A stretch of DNA of 21,536 bases from Fragilaria crotonensis (GCA_022925895.1 JAKSYS010000823.1:1-21536); one strand, 5' to 3'; numbered from the stretch's first letter, positions 9,265 to 18,707 are shown. A program made the numbers and translations. Notes: generated by a model not told the origin, from the letters alone.

Positions 9265-10288
9265 AAAGTCGTCTCTCGTTCCTGTGCCACCATTCGGTCC
9301 ATGCATTTGCATGGATGACAAAATAAAGATCAACGTCCGTAAATGGTTGGCTCGAACACTGGTCTCTCAGGCACAAGAGTTGGAAATCGCCAGTGGTGCT
9401 GGGAGGGGCCTTCATTACCGCGATATCAAGACAGCGGGCGCACAGTGGGTGACGTGCCTCTCCTTTACACTCAACAACAGGATCGCGTACGTTGCATGCG
9501 GCACATTTGCGGAGATCATCACTATCCGGCTCAGGGTTCGGTTCACCACTTGAGACTGGGCTGAGCTGAGACATGCGATCATGAATGTATCCACCCTGCA
9601 CAACGGCACTCTCCCCGGCGTTCAAAGTGGCGGCATGGTGAAGCTGTGGAAGGACCTCGTCCGTGCTCGACCGTCCTTCAGAGGAAGGTGTGATACACCC
9701 ACTCACAGTCTTGCAAACTACTTCAAGAGCGCCTGGATTCCAGATGACATTCGTATCTGCATCATCTTTGAGTCGTTTCCATCCATCAACGACAGGAGTT
9801 TCCCCATTCAAGACGTATGTCTTTGAGACGTTTTGTTGTCTTGCCATCATTCAAGCGCCCTAAAACTAGCTCAGCCATGACAACGCCAAGAGAGTACACA
9901 TCAAAGGCTGGAATATAGTCACACGTAATGTGGTTCTCCTTGTTCCAGGTATACCCTGGGCACATGTACCCAATGGTTCCAATCGCGGGGCCCTCCGTTA
10001 AGCCAGTTTGTTTGGTAGTCGCCGACCAAGAAGCGTTGCGCTCGTCCTCAACAAACTTGGCCAGCCCACAATCAATGAGCCGCGGTGTAAAATCTTCGGT
10101 CAGATAAATGTTTGCACTTTTGATATCGCTGTGGAACACTTTAAAACCTGCTCCACCAGTGTGCAAAAAGTGCACTGCTCTTGCCACTTCGTACATGATT
10201 GACAGTCGCTTATCTGCAGGTAGGCGGGCCCTCATGACATCATCCTTGAGGAACCCGTCGAGGGAGCCGTTGGCTGTATATTCATACA
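9265..10288 (-). repeat. Kinase triplication, unit 3 (about 1,024 bp)
   Basis: Third unit, contiguous on the gene strand with the original N-lobe exon and intron. It differs from the others by an extra T near 9831, which shifts the frame between GKTT and NVSKTYVLNG. Its right edge (TTCATACACC followed by AAAAA) is the original gene sequence. Confidence 0.93.
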
Positions 10289-10370
10289 CCAAAAACTGCT
10301 CTCCAGCACCTCCCTTGTAACTGTAGCCGTACAAGTCAAGGATGTTGGGATGATGTAGTCTTTTGAGTGT

Positions 10371-10468
10371 CTGTTGGAAATGTGCATTATTGTTAGAACT
10401 CGAGCGAGATCAAGCTAGATTTCCTGTTCCAAACGAGGCAACACTTAATGCATAAGTACAGAACGTAC
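10371..10468 (-). other. Spliceosomal intron in the downstream kinase paralog (98 bp)
   Basis: On the gene strand the intron starts GTACGT after codon TCG of FQKELS and ends CCAACAG before ACACTC. A TTCTAAC branch site lies at 10392-10398, about 21 nt from the acceptor. Removal is in phase 0 and joins the kinase N-lobe to TLKRLHHPN. The intron sits at the same codon as in the paralog. Confidence 0.85.
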
Positions 10469-10802
10469 CGAAAGTTCCTTCTGGAAATTCTTCAAATTAT
10501 CTTCATTGGGACCACCGCCATCAGATCTTTCTGAAAGTGTGATCATTTTGACAACAAACTTCTTGGGAAGACGACTATCTTCGGCCAAAAAGACATCGCC
10601 GAAGGCACCCGATCCAAGCTTGCGGTTGGTGATGCAACGCTTGATATACTGATAAGAGAGTTCAACAGGTTCATCCTTGCGGGTTGTCATCACAGTACCA
10701 AGCGATGCCCCATCTTTTTCTACCTGCGCATATTCCTGAACGCGACGTAAAATCTCGGCATGCCCCTTTGAACGAGCCACATCAAGGGCGGTTGTGTCGT
10801 TA

Positions 10803-13546
10803 TCAAGTTGGACATTCACATCCACCTCGCTGTTCTGGAACGACCCGCCGACGACACCTAAACGGCCTTTTTTCACCCCACATCACCCGTCCGTTCTCAC
10901 CGACGACAGGCTCCATCTCATTGCGCCACTTCTTCAAATTCTCCTCCTCGTTGGCCATTTTTGCAATCGCCTCTAACGCATCTCCTTGCAAGGTCTGCAA
11001 TTGACCAACGTTTTCTTCTTTTCCCAACGCCTTGATTAAAGCCTCCATCTCTTTGCTATGCACAGGTAATGGAAACTCTTTGAGTACGGCCGGAGACACT
11101 TTGCTGGGGTCCCAGGCTGCTCCTATGTTGATGGCAATTCGAAGCCAAGGTGCAACCTTTACCATCCACTTTCTGTCCACCGAAATTTCAAAGGGCTCGT
11201 GACCTGGCTGACCCGAGCGCTCGCAGTAGAAGACCAACTGGTATTTCTGCTCCTTCACATTTTTGAACCACGTTTTGAGATCTATCGGACCATCAACCGC
11301 GCTGGGAGTGATCACCACGACAGTTGGGCACAGCTTCAATTGTTCCGCATACGCTGCTTGCACTGCCCACGCTGGCAAGTGACGATCAATTACGGACGCC
11401 AACTTTTTCACCCTGTCATTGATTTCGTTGGCAACCTGTTTGGTGTTCTGCTGCAATTCCTTGACTTCGTTGACACTTCGGTTTACGTCATCAACTTTGG
11501 ATGCGACCATGGTGTGGAGAGGTTGCACAAAGAAGTACTGGTATGTCGAATCGTTTACGCATCGACAAAGATCTCTCTCCTGGAAAGGTTGGCTCGCGCA
11601 CCCGTCGATAAGGCACGGGAGTTGGCGGTCGCCACGATTGGCGTTGACATCCTGCATCGCGTCCTCAAGACATGTTTTGCACAGTCCGTGACCCTTGCTG
11701 CACTTAATAACGGCAGGGCGCGGGCTGCCGCCTGCCGTTGGAACGCACTTTCTACAGAAGCCAAGAGCAACGTTAAACAGGATGGCGTCGAGCTTGGCTA
11801 TGGCATCCTTCGGCTCAACGTCACTTGTCCCGTCGTGTATATTTTTGGCATGTTTCAGCAGGTCAAGGAGCTTGTCCGTGCTCAATCTTCCTTCAGAGGA
11901 TGGGGTGATACACCCAATCACAGTCTTGCAAACAAGTTTAAGAGCGTCTGCATTCCAGGTGATCTTGTTATCTGCATCGTTTCTAAGCTGTTCCCATCCA
12001 TCAGCGATAGGCGTTTGCCCATTCAGGACGTACGTCTGTAAGACATTTGTTGGCTCGCCGTCATTCAAGCGCCCTAAAATTAGTTCAGCCATGACGATGC
12101 CAAAAGAATACACATCATAGGCTGGAATATAGTCACACTTAATATGGTGTGCCTTCTTCGAGGTATACTCAGGGCACCTGTACCAATAGGTTCCTTTCGC
12201 GGGACCTTGCGTTGAGCCCGTTTGTTTCGTCGTCTCCAACGGAAAATCGCTGTGCACGTCCTCTACAAACTTGGCCAGCCCACAATCAATGAGCCGCGGA
12301 GTAAAATCTTCGGTCAGACAAATGTTTGCGCTCTTGATATCGCGGTGAAACACTTTCAACCCTCCTGCACCCCCAGTGTGCAAGAAGTGCACTGCTTTCG
12401 CCACTTGGTACATGATTGAAAGACGCGTTGCTGCGGGAAGGCTCGCTCTCGCGTCATCGTTCTTAAGGAAGCCGTCAAGAGAGCCATTGGCAGCATATTC
12501 AAACACCAAAAACTGCACTTCATGATTGACACTTAAATTGTAGCCATACAAGGCAATGATATTGGGATGATGAAATCGTTTAAGTGTCTGGCAGAATTGT
12601 GCACTATTGTTAGAACTCGAGGGAGACGAAAGCGGAGAGCGTTGTTTTTGTTTTAAACGCGGCAAAACCACACTGCACGTACCGACAATTCCCGCTGGAA
12701 GGAATGCAGAGCTTCGGCACTGGAACCATCAGAACTTGGAGAAAATTTGATATTTTTGACAGCGAACTCTTTCGGGAGACGATAATCTTCGACCAGCGTC
12801 ACTTTGCCAAAAGTACCAGATCCAAGTTCACGCACGGGCGTGCAGTGCTTGATATACTCTAAGGAGAGTTCAACAGGATCATCATTCTTGGAGGTCCTCG
12901 TCAACAACTCGAAAAGCTTGGCTCGGTCCTCTTCAATCACAGCCGCATAGCTGCGCTGAAGCAACGCGCGGACGACTTCCCCGAGGTTGTTTTGGCTCGC
13001 CAAGTCGTAGGCTGTCTGACCTTTATCATCCTTGACATTCACATTGGCCTCGTCTCGTTTCAAGATTTCAAGGGCGACATCTGAAAGGCTCTGGAAGCAC
13101 GCCCAGTAAAGGGCAGACCGACCGGCATGATCCTCGGCATTCACTTCGACATCGTCTCGTTTCAAGATTTCAAGGGCGACATCTGAAAGGCTCTGGCAGC
13201 ACGCCCAATAAAGAGCTGTCCAACCTTGTTTATCATCCTTGACATTCACATCGACATTGTCTCGTTTCAAGATTTCAAGGGCGACATCTGAAAGGCTCTG
13301 GCAGCACGCCCAGTAAAGGGCAGTCCGACCACCACTATCCTTGGCATGGACATCAACATTGTCTTGTTCCAAGATTTCAAGGGCAACATCTGAAAGGCTC
13401 TTATTGCATGCCCAGTAAAGGGCAGTCCGACCACCACTGTCCTTGGCATTCACATGTGCTCCCGCTCGTAACAAGCCACGAACGTTTTTGAGATTACCAT
13501 GCTTGGCATTGTTGATTAAACTCTGATCATTCTCACTCAACGACAT
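10803..13546 (-). CDS. Ankyrin repeat - TKL-like kinase - RING-like protein (one intron)
   Basis: Two exons (13546-12683 and 12587-10803) give about 882 residues. Residues 10-205 hold five to six ankyrin repeats (GGRTALYWAC...). The kinase has P-loop GSGTFGKV (242-249), FAVK (K264), HRDIKSAN (369-376), DCG in place of DFG (389-391), CPEYT (427) and DVYSFGIVMAELILG (446-460), a pattern close to plant receptor-like/TKL kinases. Residues 566-618 form a RING-like C3HC4 pattern (C566, C569, C584, H588, C591, C594, C613, C618), followed by a probable coiled coil (648-690) and a conserved C-terminal domain (WAVQAAYAEQLKLC to GRVMWGEK). The start chosen is MSLSEND; an in-frame ATG lies 19 codons upstream. 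The last ~18 residues after GEKRPF run into the neighbour in a foreign frame, so the true stop was probably lost. A signalling or ubiquitin-linked role is inference; the gene has no name I recognise. Confidence 0.85.
12588..12682 (-). other. Spliceosomal intron in the intact kinase gene (95 bp)
   Basis: On the gene strand: donor GTACGT after TCG (FQRELS), branch site TTCTAAC at 12609-12615, acceptor TGCCAG before ACACTT. Splicing is in phase 0 and restores the expected kinase text FQRELS-TLKRFHHPN between the N-lobe and the C-lobe. Without splicing, a TAA follows shortly. Confidence 0.88.
13052..13462 (-). repeat. Ankyrin-coding tandem DNA repeats, four units of 102-105 bp
   Basis: Units start at 13052, 13154, 13259 and 13361. 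Three of them share the stretch from GTCTCGTTTC to AGGCTCTGG at DNA level almost without change; the fourth differs at a few bases. Each encodes one ankyrin repeat (ALYWACxQSLSDVALEILKRD). Near-identity at synonymous sites points to recent expansion or gene conversion within the ankyrin array. Confidence 0.9.
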
Positions 13547-13603
13547 GCTCCTTCTTCGAAAAGAGAAAAATAATGTGTTCGACGAGATGTGGGTTGTGCG
13601 CAA

Positions 13604-14402
13604 ATTTGGAAGGTATCAAGCTCTCCTCCTGGTCATGCAATGGCATGCTTGTGAAATTCTCCGAGTGCTGAATATGAGACAAGGAATAAGTCCACATATT
13701 GTCGCTGTTAAAGTCACAAATGCGAACAGTGAAGGAAATACAATTCACAAATGCGAACGATGAATGAAACCTTTGTGCACTATGTACTATGTGCTTGTAC
13801 TATATGTGGGCATAGAAACGCGATACTCGCCAGACTGCATGATTAAGTTGGTAGTCGTGGGAGGTGTCCAGCAGATCCACGTCTTGATTTTTACGTGTGA
13901 TACACACATTTTACGCTGCAAAATATACTGTATGTCATACTCAGTGCTTTTACCAGGTACAAAGAGTATGTATCTACAGTATATATTCAGCTGTCCTTCT
14001 GATCACGTAACGGCATGCTCCTGAAATACTCCGAGTACTGAATATTTTATTCGAAAAAAATAGATGTGGGTCTTGCGTAGTGCACATGCTGTCGCTGTTG
14101 AAGTCACAAATAATGGGAACAATGAAGGCTGTAATGTACGATTCACAAATGCGAACAATGAAGGAAACCTTTGTGCACGATGTAGGCAAACAAACGCGAT
14201 ACTCGCCAGACTGCATGATTAAGTTGGTACAAGTCGTGGGAGGTGTCCAGCAGATCCACGTCTTGATTTTTACGTGTGATACACACATTTTACTCTGCAT
14301 TATATACTGTACTCTGAACACAGTACTTTTACCAGGTACAAAGAGTATGGCTGGTTTCATCCTGGACCTATGCATACATATAGTAGGGGCATGTAGGCTC
14401 AG
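13604..14402. repeat. Gene-free region with an imperfect tandem duplication (about 380 bp unit)
   Basis: Unit A (about 13625-13972) and unit B (about 13995-14351) share, in the same order, GGCATGCT...CTGAATAT, a GTCGCTGTT-AAGTCACAAA block, GAAACCTTTGTGCAC, AAACGCGATACTCGCC through a ~90 bp conserved block, and TACCAGGTACAAAGAGTATG. Spacing varies from 370 to 390 bp. Inside are short repeats of TTCACAAATGCGAAC. Open frames here (13533-13748, 13974-14375) look like chance. It is the upstream flank of the kinase gene starting at 13546, so it may contain its promoter; no specific element could be named. Confidence 0.75.
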
Positions 14403-14482
14403 TATGTTAAAAATTTAGTTGATGCCAAAATTCTTGGAGTTAATTCTGCAATCGACTCTCGCACTTTCTTTTTGATCAACAT

Positions 14483-14863
14483 TTACTCATCAATAACAAT
14501 GACACCATCCTTCAGGTTCGGCACAAAGCCGTAAACGAAGCCCGCATCAAAGTCGATTGCTGCCCGGTGTGTTTTGAACGCCTTGACAAGGCGTTCGATA
14601 AGCGGAAGCGTGAGTTTTATTGTGTCATCTCCCTTGTTTTGACTCTCGTACAATGAATAATATGCACAGATGTATGCTCGTGCTTGCCTCGAAAGCTTGC
14701 GGACTGTCGCAATTGTGAGGACTTCCCTGCTTGTCACATCACTTACGAACCTTTTGAAAGCGTCCTTGCTTTTCTTAGAGTTCAGGGGCTTTCGTCTGTA
14801 GATTCCCTTTGCGACACCCCAACTGTATTCAACTCCTTCCCCTGCCAATTCAGCATGAAAGAG
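14483..14863 (-). pseudogene. Probable C-terminal fragment of a DDE-type transposase
   Basis: The 121-codon frame reads FHAELAGEGVEYSWGVAKGI, a YRRKPLNSKKSKDAFKRFV stretch, then VRKLSRQARAYICAYYSL and a KAFKTHRAAIDFD segment. This resembles the end of a transposase family whose members carry FHCELNPIEMxWGxxKxxYR near the last acidic catalytic residue, followed by a VRRFxRxxxRYMDAY helix (recalled from fungal and algal elements, not searched). It is fused in frame, across a TGA at 14876-14878, to the LINE-like ORF2 on the right. The frame ends with TAA at 14483-14485; beyond that the same frame continues MLIKKKVRESIAELTPRI, so that stop too may be secondary. Confidence 0.5.
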
Positions 14864-16550
14864 TGGTATTTCGATTCATGTAACTCCCTGCCGCTCGTTT
14901 ACCTGAAGTGTTTTCAGCTTTTTAAACAGTTGTTTGATGTCTTCCGCTTTTTGCAGTTTACGAAGTGTTGTACTTCGCTCTTTGTCCGATTTACGAGGAG
15001 AAGCCGATAGGACTTTGATCAATTCTCTCCTTTCTTTGTCGCGTTGTGGGAAACTTTGCTTCACAATTTCTTTAACATGTTGTTTGGCTTCACGCAATTG
15101 TTTGGAGCATTCCTGAATTGTTGTTGGTATGATGAACGGGGTATCCCACTTGGCTTGTGTTGGCGGAGTCAAGTAACTTGTGATGTCCAAGCCAGTGCGA
15201 GCCATGGATAAGCATTTTGTCATGCTAGTGACAGACTTTTGGGCCTTATCTAGCTCGACGGACCATGCTGGATCGCCAAATTTCCTCAGTTGTTGTTCCG
15301 ATGCAAGACTTGCGGCAAGTACATCGCGATCCAATCTTTCGGCAAAGTTATGTTTTTCGCCTGGAAGTGTTAATCGGTTTCCACGATCGAACGCATTATG
15401 TGCGAGGAGCATATCATATTTCAGTTTTATGTACTGTGTAGTTTGAGCGACGTTATTGGAGCGGAGGATCCTTTCCGAATGTACACCGAGTTGTTGAGTG
15501 TCCGTGCCAAAGAGCCGTACTGTATCAAAATCAAGAAAATATGCGCGATGGTCAGATGGGAATTTCAAGTTGAACGGTTCATATCCTGCTTGTGACAACG
15601 AGACAGCGACATGAGCGGTAGCGAGTGCATAATCCAGACGTTTACGACCTCGAGCGTATGTGGCTGGTGGAGTTGAGGAGTATCGTGTACACATGAGATC
15701 TTGGAGTCCGCATGTGTTTGCCAATCATATCATTCCATCAACATCTGCCCCAAATGCTTCATTGAAATCGCCTAATAACAAAATCTTGTGGCCCGAATTT
15801 ATACTCGTCTGGAGTTCACTTGTGAGATCCCGCCGGAATGCTGAGCGAGGATTTGTGAGGGAATCTTGAGTTTGCATCAATAAGCTTTGCTGTTGAGATG
15901 CTGTGGTAATGCTTCCGATTTTTATATCTTTGTCAACCACTTGGTACGCCGAATAAATTGATATTTTCGTGCCGCCTCTTCCTTGATATGTTTGATGCAC
16001 CCATCTGCCCCATTTATCCTGTTTCTGTGCTATTACTCTCCCCGTGAGATCTCCCGCTGTTATCATAAACGTGCCTCCTGGCTTATACTGTTTCGGAAAG
16101 TTAATCGGAGTTGTGCCAAACGTAAGTCTGGACCTTTTCCAATGTTGTCGTGCCGTTTGATAAAGTATCTTTCGAACTTCAGTACTTTCTGACGACAAGT
16201 TGTGTACGTCAGCTTGAACTTCTTTTATCACTTTACACAGGACATCCAGCTGTCCTCCGCGTTGATCAAGACATAAGCCATTGACGTTCATTCCATATAC
16301 TCGAGTGATGGCTTGTGGTTTTTCATGTAAAACATCTCCCCATGCAGCGTTGGTTCTCTGATTTTCCAAGGATAAGATGATTGGTCGATTGCCGTCGACC
16401 GGTGCAGCGGGTGCTTTTGATGTAGTACAAAACATTGCTAACCATAACGTTTGCGCTTGATGTAACTGCGCCTGGGTTGTCAGCGTCGATGTTTCCATTT
16501 GGGCGTTCGGGCGTAGTTCTGGTTCTGGATCGTGTAGAGTGGGAGCTCAT
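14864..16550 (-). pseudogene. LINE-like ORF2: endonuclease/exonuclease/phosphatase-type domain
   Basis: ATG at 16548-16550 (MSSHSTRSRTRTTPERP), a frame change in an A run near 16430, then the EEP domain. Segments seen are YGMNVNGL, PGGTFMITAGDLTGRV, GRWVHQTYQGRGGTKISIYS, HKILLLGDFNEAFG (GDFN motif) and, after a TGA at 15725-15727, RGRKRLDYALAT and PSDHRAYFLDFD (SDH motif). These are the Asp, Asn and His signature segments of apurinic-type LINE endonucleases that nick target DNA. A helical linker (about 15540-14880, Lys/Arg/Gln rich) follows; a reverse transcriptase would be expected next but is absent. A second in-frame TGA lies at 14876-14878. Apart from the two TGAs, the frame from 16498 to 14483 is open without any shift. 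Confidence 0.75.
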
Positions 16551-18681
16551 TGGACGGTGGTCATGATTGAAGGGGATTCCATTAGCACTTGTATCGGTAT
16601 AAATATGGTACGAGGGTTGGTGGGTGGTACAGACGTTGGGGTTTGTGGATTGATGATGGTGGTAGTAGTGGTTCTCACGGTTGCATTGCGAGGAAGCGGA
16701 ATATGAGGGCAGAAAAAGTCCGATACGTTGTTAATGGTTTGAGTGATTCTATTTGGTACTGCCGGGACAGGGGGAGTCCCATCGGTACTCCCCATAGGTT
16801 GTGTCTGAATTGCATCTCTCATTCTTTCATTGGGGAGCGTGGTGCATTGTCAGACAGCTTCTGCTGAGGCAACGCGGGATCCTTGTTATCGGGGAACAAC
16901 TGCTTGCCAGGTGTGGAACGAACACCTTGTCGTTTCTCATCACTCTGGGAATTGTTTTCTGCTACTATGGCATCGGCGGGTTTTTTGTGGTCTTGGGAAC
17001 CAAAAACAGCTTTGAAGTTTTCCATCATCTCCATCATTTGAATTTGCAAGTGCTGGATCCTTTCATCGGTCTCGTTGCGGATTTTTCGAGTTAAGTCTTT
17101 TTGCAATTTTTCCCTCTCTTCAGCGATGCGAATGGCTGCTTCACGATGTTCTTGTGCGATTCGGAGGTCATCTTCCCGGTTGGGCTTTGAGTAGCGTAAT
17201 CTCTTGTCGTTGTTCAGCGGCGAGTTTCTCTGCTTTCTCTGTTGCTAAACGATGAGCTTCCGCCATATCTTCTAATTCTTGTTTCTGATGAGATTCCATT
17301 TCCGTCAATTCGGATGCCACATCTTGAGTCATCTCGTAAGTTGACACTGTTACGGTACTCTGAGTTCTACTTTGATGAGTTGGCATGGTGATATTGGCGT
17401 ACGTAAACACTTGTGCAATGTTCGTGCTTTCGTCGAAATATACATGATCGCGAACGAGTGATAGATCCATTGACAGGAAACGTGCATTGCTTGCCGACAA
17501 CCAGGAGTTCTCTCCGCTTGACATACCATCCTCGTAAATTGGTTTCACCCGAGGGGGTCCAAAAAATTGTTCCTCTATTGGTAATGCATCACTTGCTACG
17601 TGTGCAACAATCCATGCGTCAAGATTTTGGGTGATAGCATTGCGAATTCTTTTGAAGGCGCCATGCTCGACCAATACAGTAGTATGTCGTCCGTTTTCAT
17701 TCACTTTGGAATCCGCAAGAAGGTCCAATACCCCGTTGATTGTGCTGATGTACGGTCCGATATAAAACATCGTGTCGACGCTGATATTTTGTAGGACCAC
17801 CACTCTCGTCTGGTTCATGTTTGGAGTTTGGAATTAAATCGCCTGCGTATAGGCTTCAGGAAATTTGGCTTTCATACTGTATGGCACAAAGATTTTCTTT
17901 TGTTCACTGAGTAACGTTTTGATAACGAGCAACATCTGGACGGAGTGTTCCGTTAAAATTTCGATTGCATAAGCTTTGGTAGATACCATTTGGCCGTCTT
18001 GGGTGTTGACCGTTGGAGATACAAAGACCAAGCGGAAAATTGGTATTTTCATTTTGCAGTGGAATGCTGTGAGTTTCGAGTGAAGGAGGTTGTTGAACTT
18101 AATCTGTGCTTGCTCACGATTATAGTAGGTGGGATTGATCGAGGTGATCCATCCGATCCGAGTAGTATCAAATTGGTTCTCGTTCCACTGATGATCAGTA
18201 ATGTAGAATTTGAATTCCTTCATGATAGTTTGGACAGAGTGGAGAGCGCGCATCTTGCTCAAGCTTGCATTGGTGAGGACTCGGTGGATAATAAAGTATG
18301 TGTGGATTGACGACGTTCGCCTTTGCCGAACGTTTTCTTGTGGAGTTGAAATTGTTTGGCGTGAATAGACGGATCAGTCCATTTGATCGTGCTCACAGTT
18401 TCGACATTTTAGTTTTTATTGTTGACGATGACAATTTCGTCTCCATAAGCTTCTTGAACTGCTTGCATCCAATGGGTATGTAAGACGTTGGGTGCTACTT
18501 TGTTCTTGGTGTTACCCGTGTATACGAAACTGAACTTCAACACTTTTTAAGGCAAACCTTGCTCGTTTGCCTGCGGCTTAAATCCGGTTGGTGGTGTGGT
18601 ATCAGACATGTCGTCGTGTCCAGCAGTTTTGTCTTTATCGAGAGTGGGGTCGGGTTTATGACCGGGGGAAAGGTTTGACAT
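16547..18681 (-). pseudogene. LINE-like ORF1 with C-terminal coiled coil
   Basis: Starts at ATG 18679-18681 (MSNLSPGHKPDP). Text includes KVLKFSFVYTGNTKNK, WMQAVQEAYGDEIVIV, KWTDPSIHAKQF, FKFYITDHQWNENQFDTTRI, GWITSINPTYYNREQA, MVSTKAYAIEILTEHSVQML and NQTRVVVLQNISVDTMFYI, a pattern I recognise from ORF1 proteins next to endonuclease ORFs in diatom elements, without a named domain. From about residue 480 it is a long charged coiled coil (ELEDMAEAHRLATEKAEKLA), then a Pro/Thr-rich tail. In-frame TAA codons at 18547-18549, 18409-18411 and 17834-17836 and frame changes near 18300, 17175 and 16825 interrupt it. Its final TGA overlaps the ORF2 start. A nucleic-acid-binding role is inferred from position only. 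Confidence 0.65.
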
Positions 18682-18707
18682 GGTCGAGAAAGCGAGGTAG
18701 GGAAGGG

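Larger units (their letters stand above)
6661..10876 (-). pseudogene. Ankyrin/TKL kinase/RING-like gene, N-truncated, with internal triplication
   Basis: Paralog of the gene at 10803-13546. The first exon (10469-10876) keeps only the last ankyrin repeat (TALDVARSKGHAEI) and the kinase N-lobe with P-loop GSGAFGDV and FVVK. After the 98 bp intron comes LHHPNILDLYGYSYKGG, then the C-lobe, a RING-like motif (CAACN...HPLCARC...CLRDQC) and a WWHRNERR segment. The C-lobe-to-RING part occurs three times (7227-10288). Only the copy nearest 6661 runs on into the C-terminal domain and the TAG at 6661-6663. At each unit junction the tail frame stops after RRLSV. All copies carry HSD in place of HRD and PGY in place of PEY, so kinase activity is doubtful even apart from the breaks. 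The frame is also disturbed by 1-base differences (for example a T run of 2, 3 or 4 near 7793, 8810 and 9831), possibly sequencing errors. Confidence 0.82.

Noticed and set aside
7135-9564. Plus-strand frames of 126-156 codons repeated in each kinase unit
   Set aside because: They repeat only because the DNA repeats; the minus strand carries the kinase text.
11199-12041. 280-codon open frame on the plus strand
   Set aside because: It lies opposite the kinase gene, whose minus-strand frame shows kinase and RING-like motifs. The plus-strand product has no recognisable domain and is a shadow.
13052-13462. Regular ~103 bp repeats as a CRISPR-like array
   Set aside because: The repeats are coding ankyrin units without unique spacers, in a eukaryotic gene with an intron.
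13974-14375. 133-codon minus-strand frame in the gene-free region
   Set aside because: It lies within the imperfect tandem duplication, is not preserved in the other unit and has no domain.
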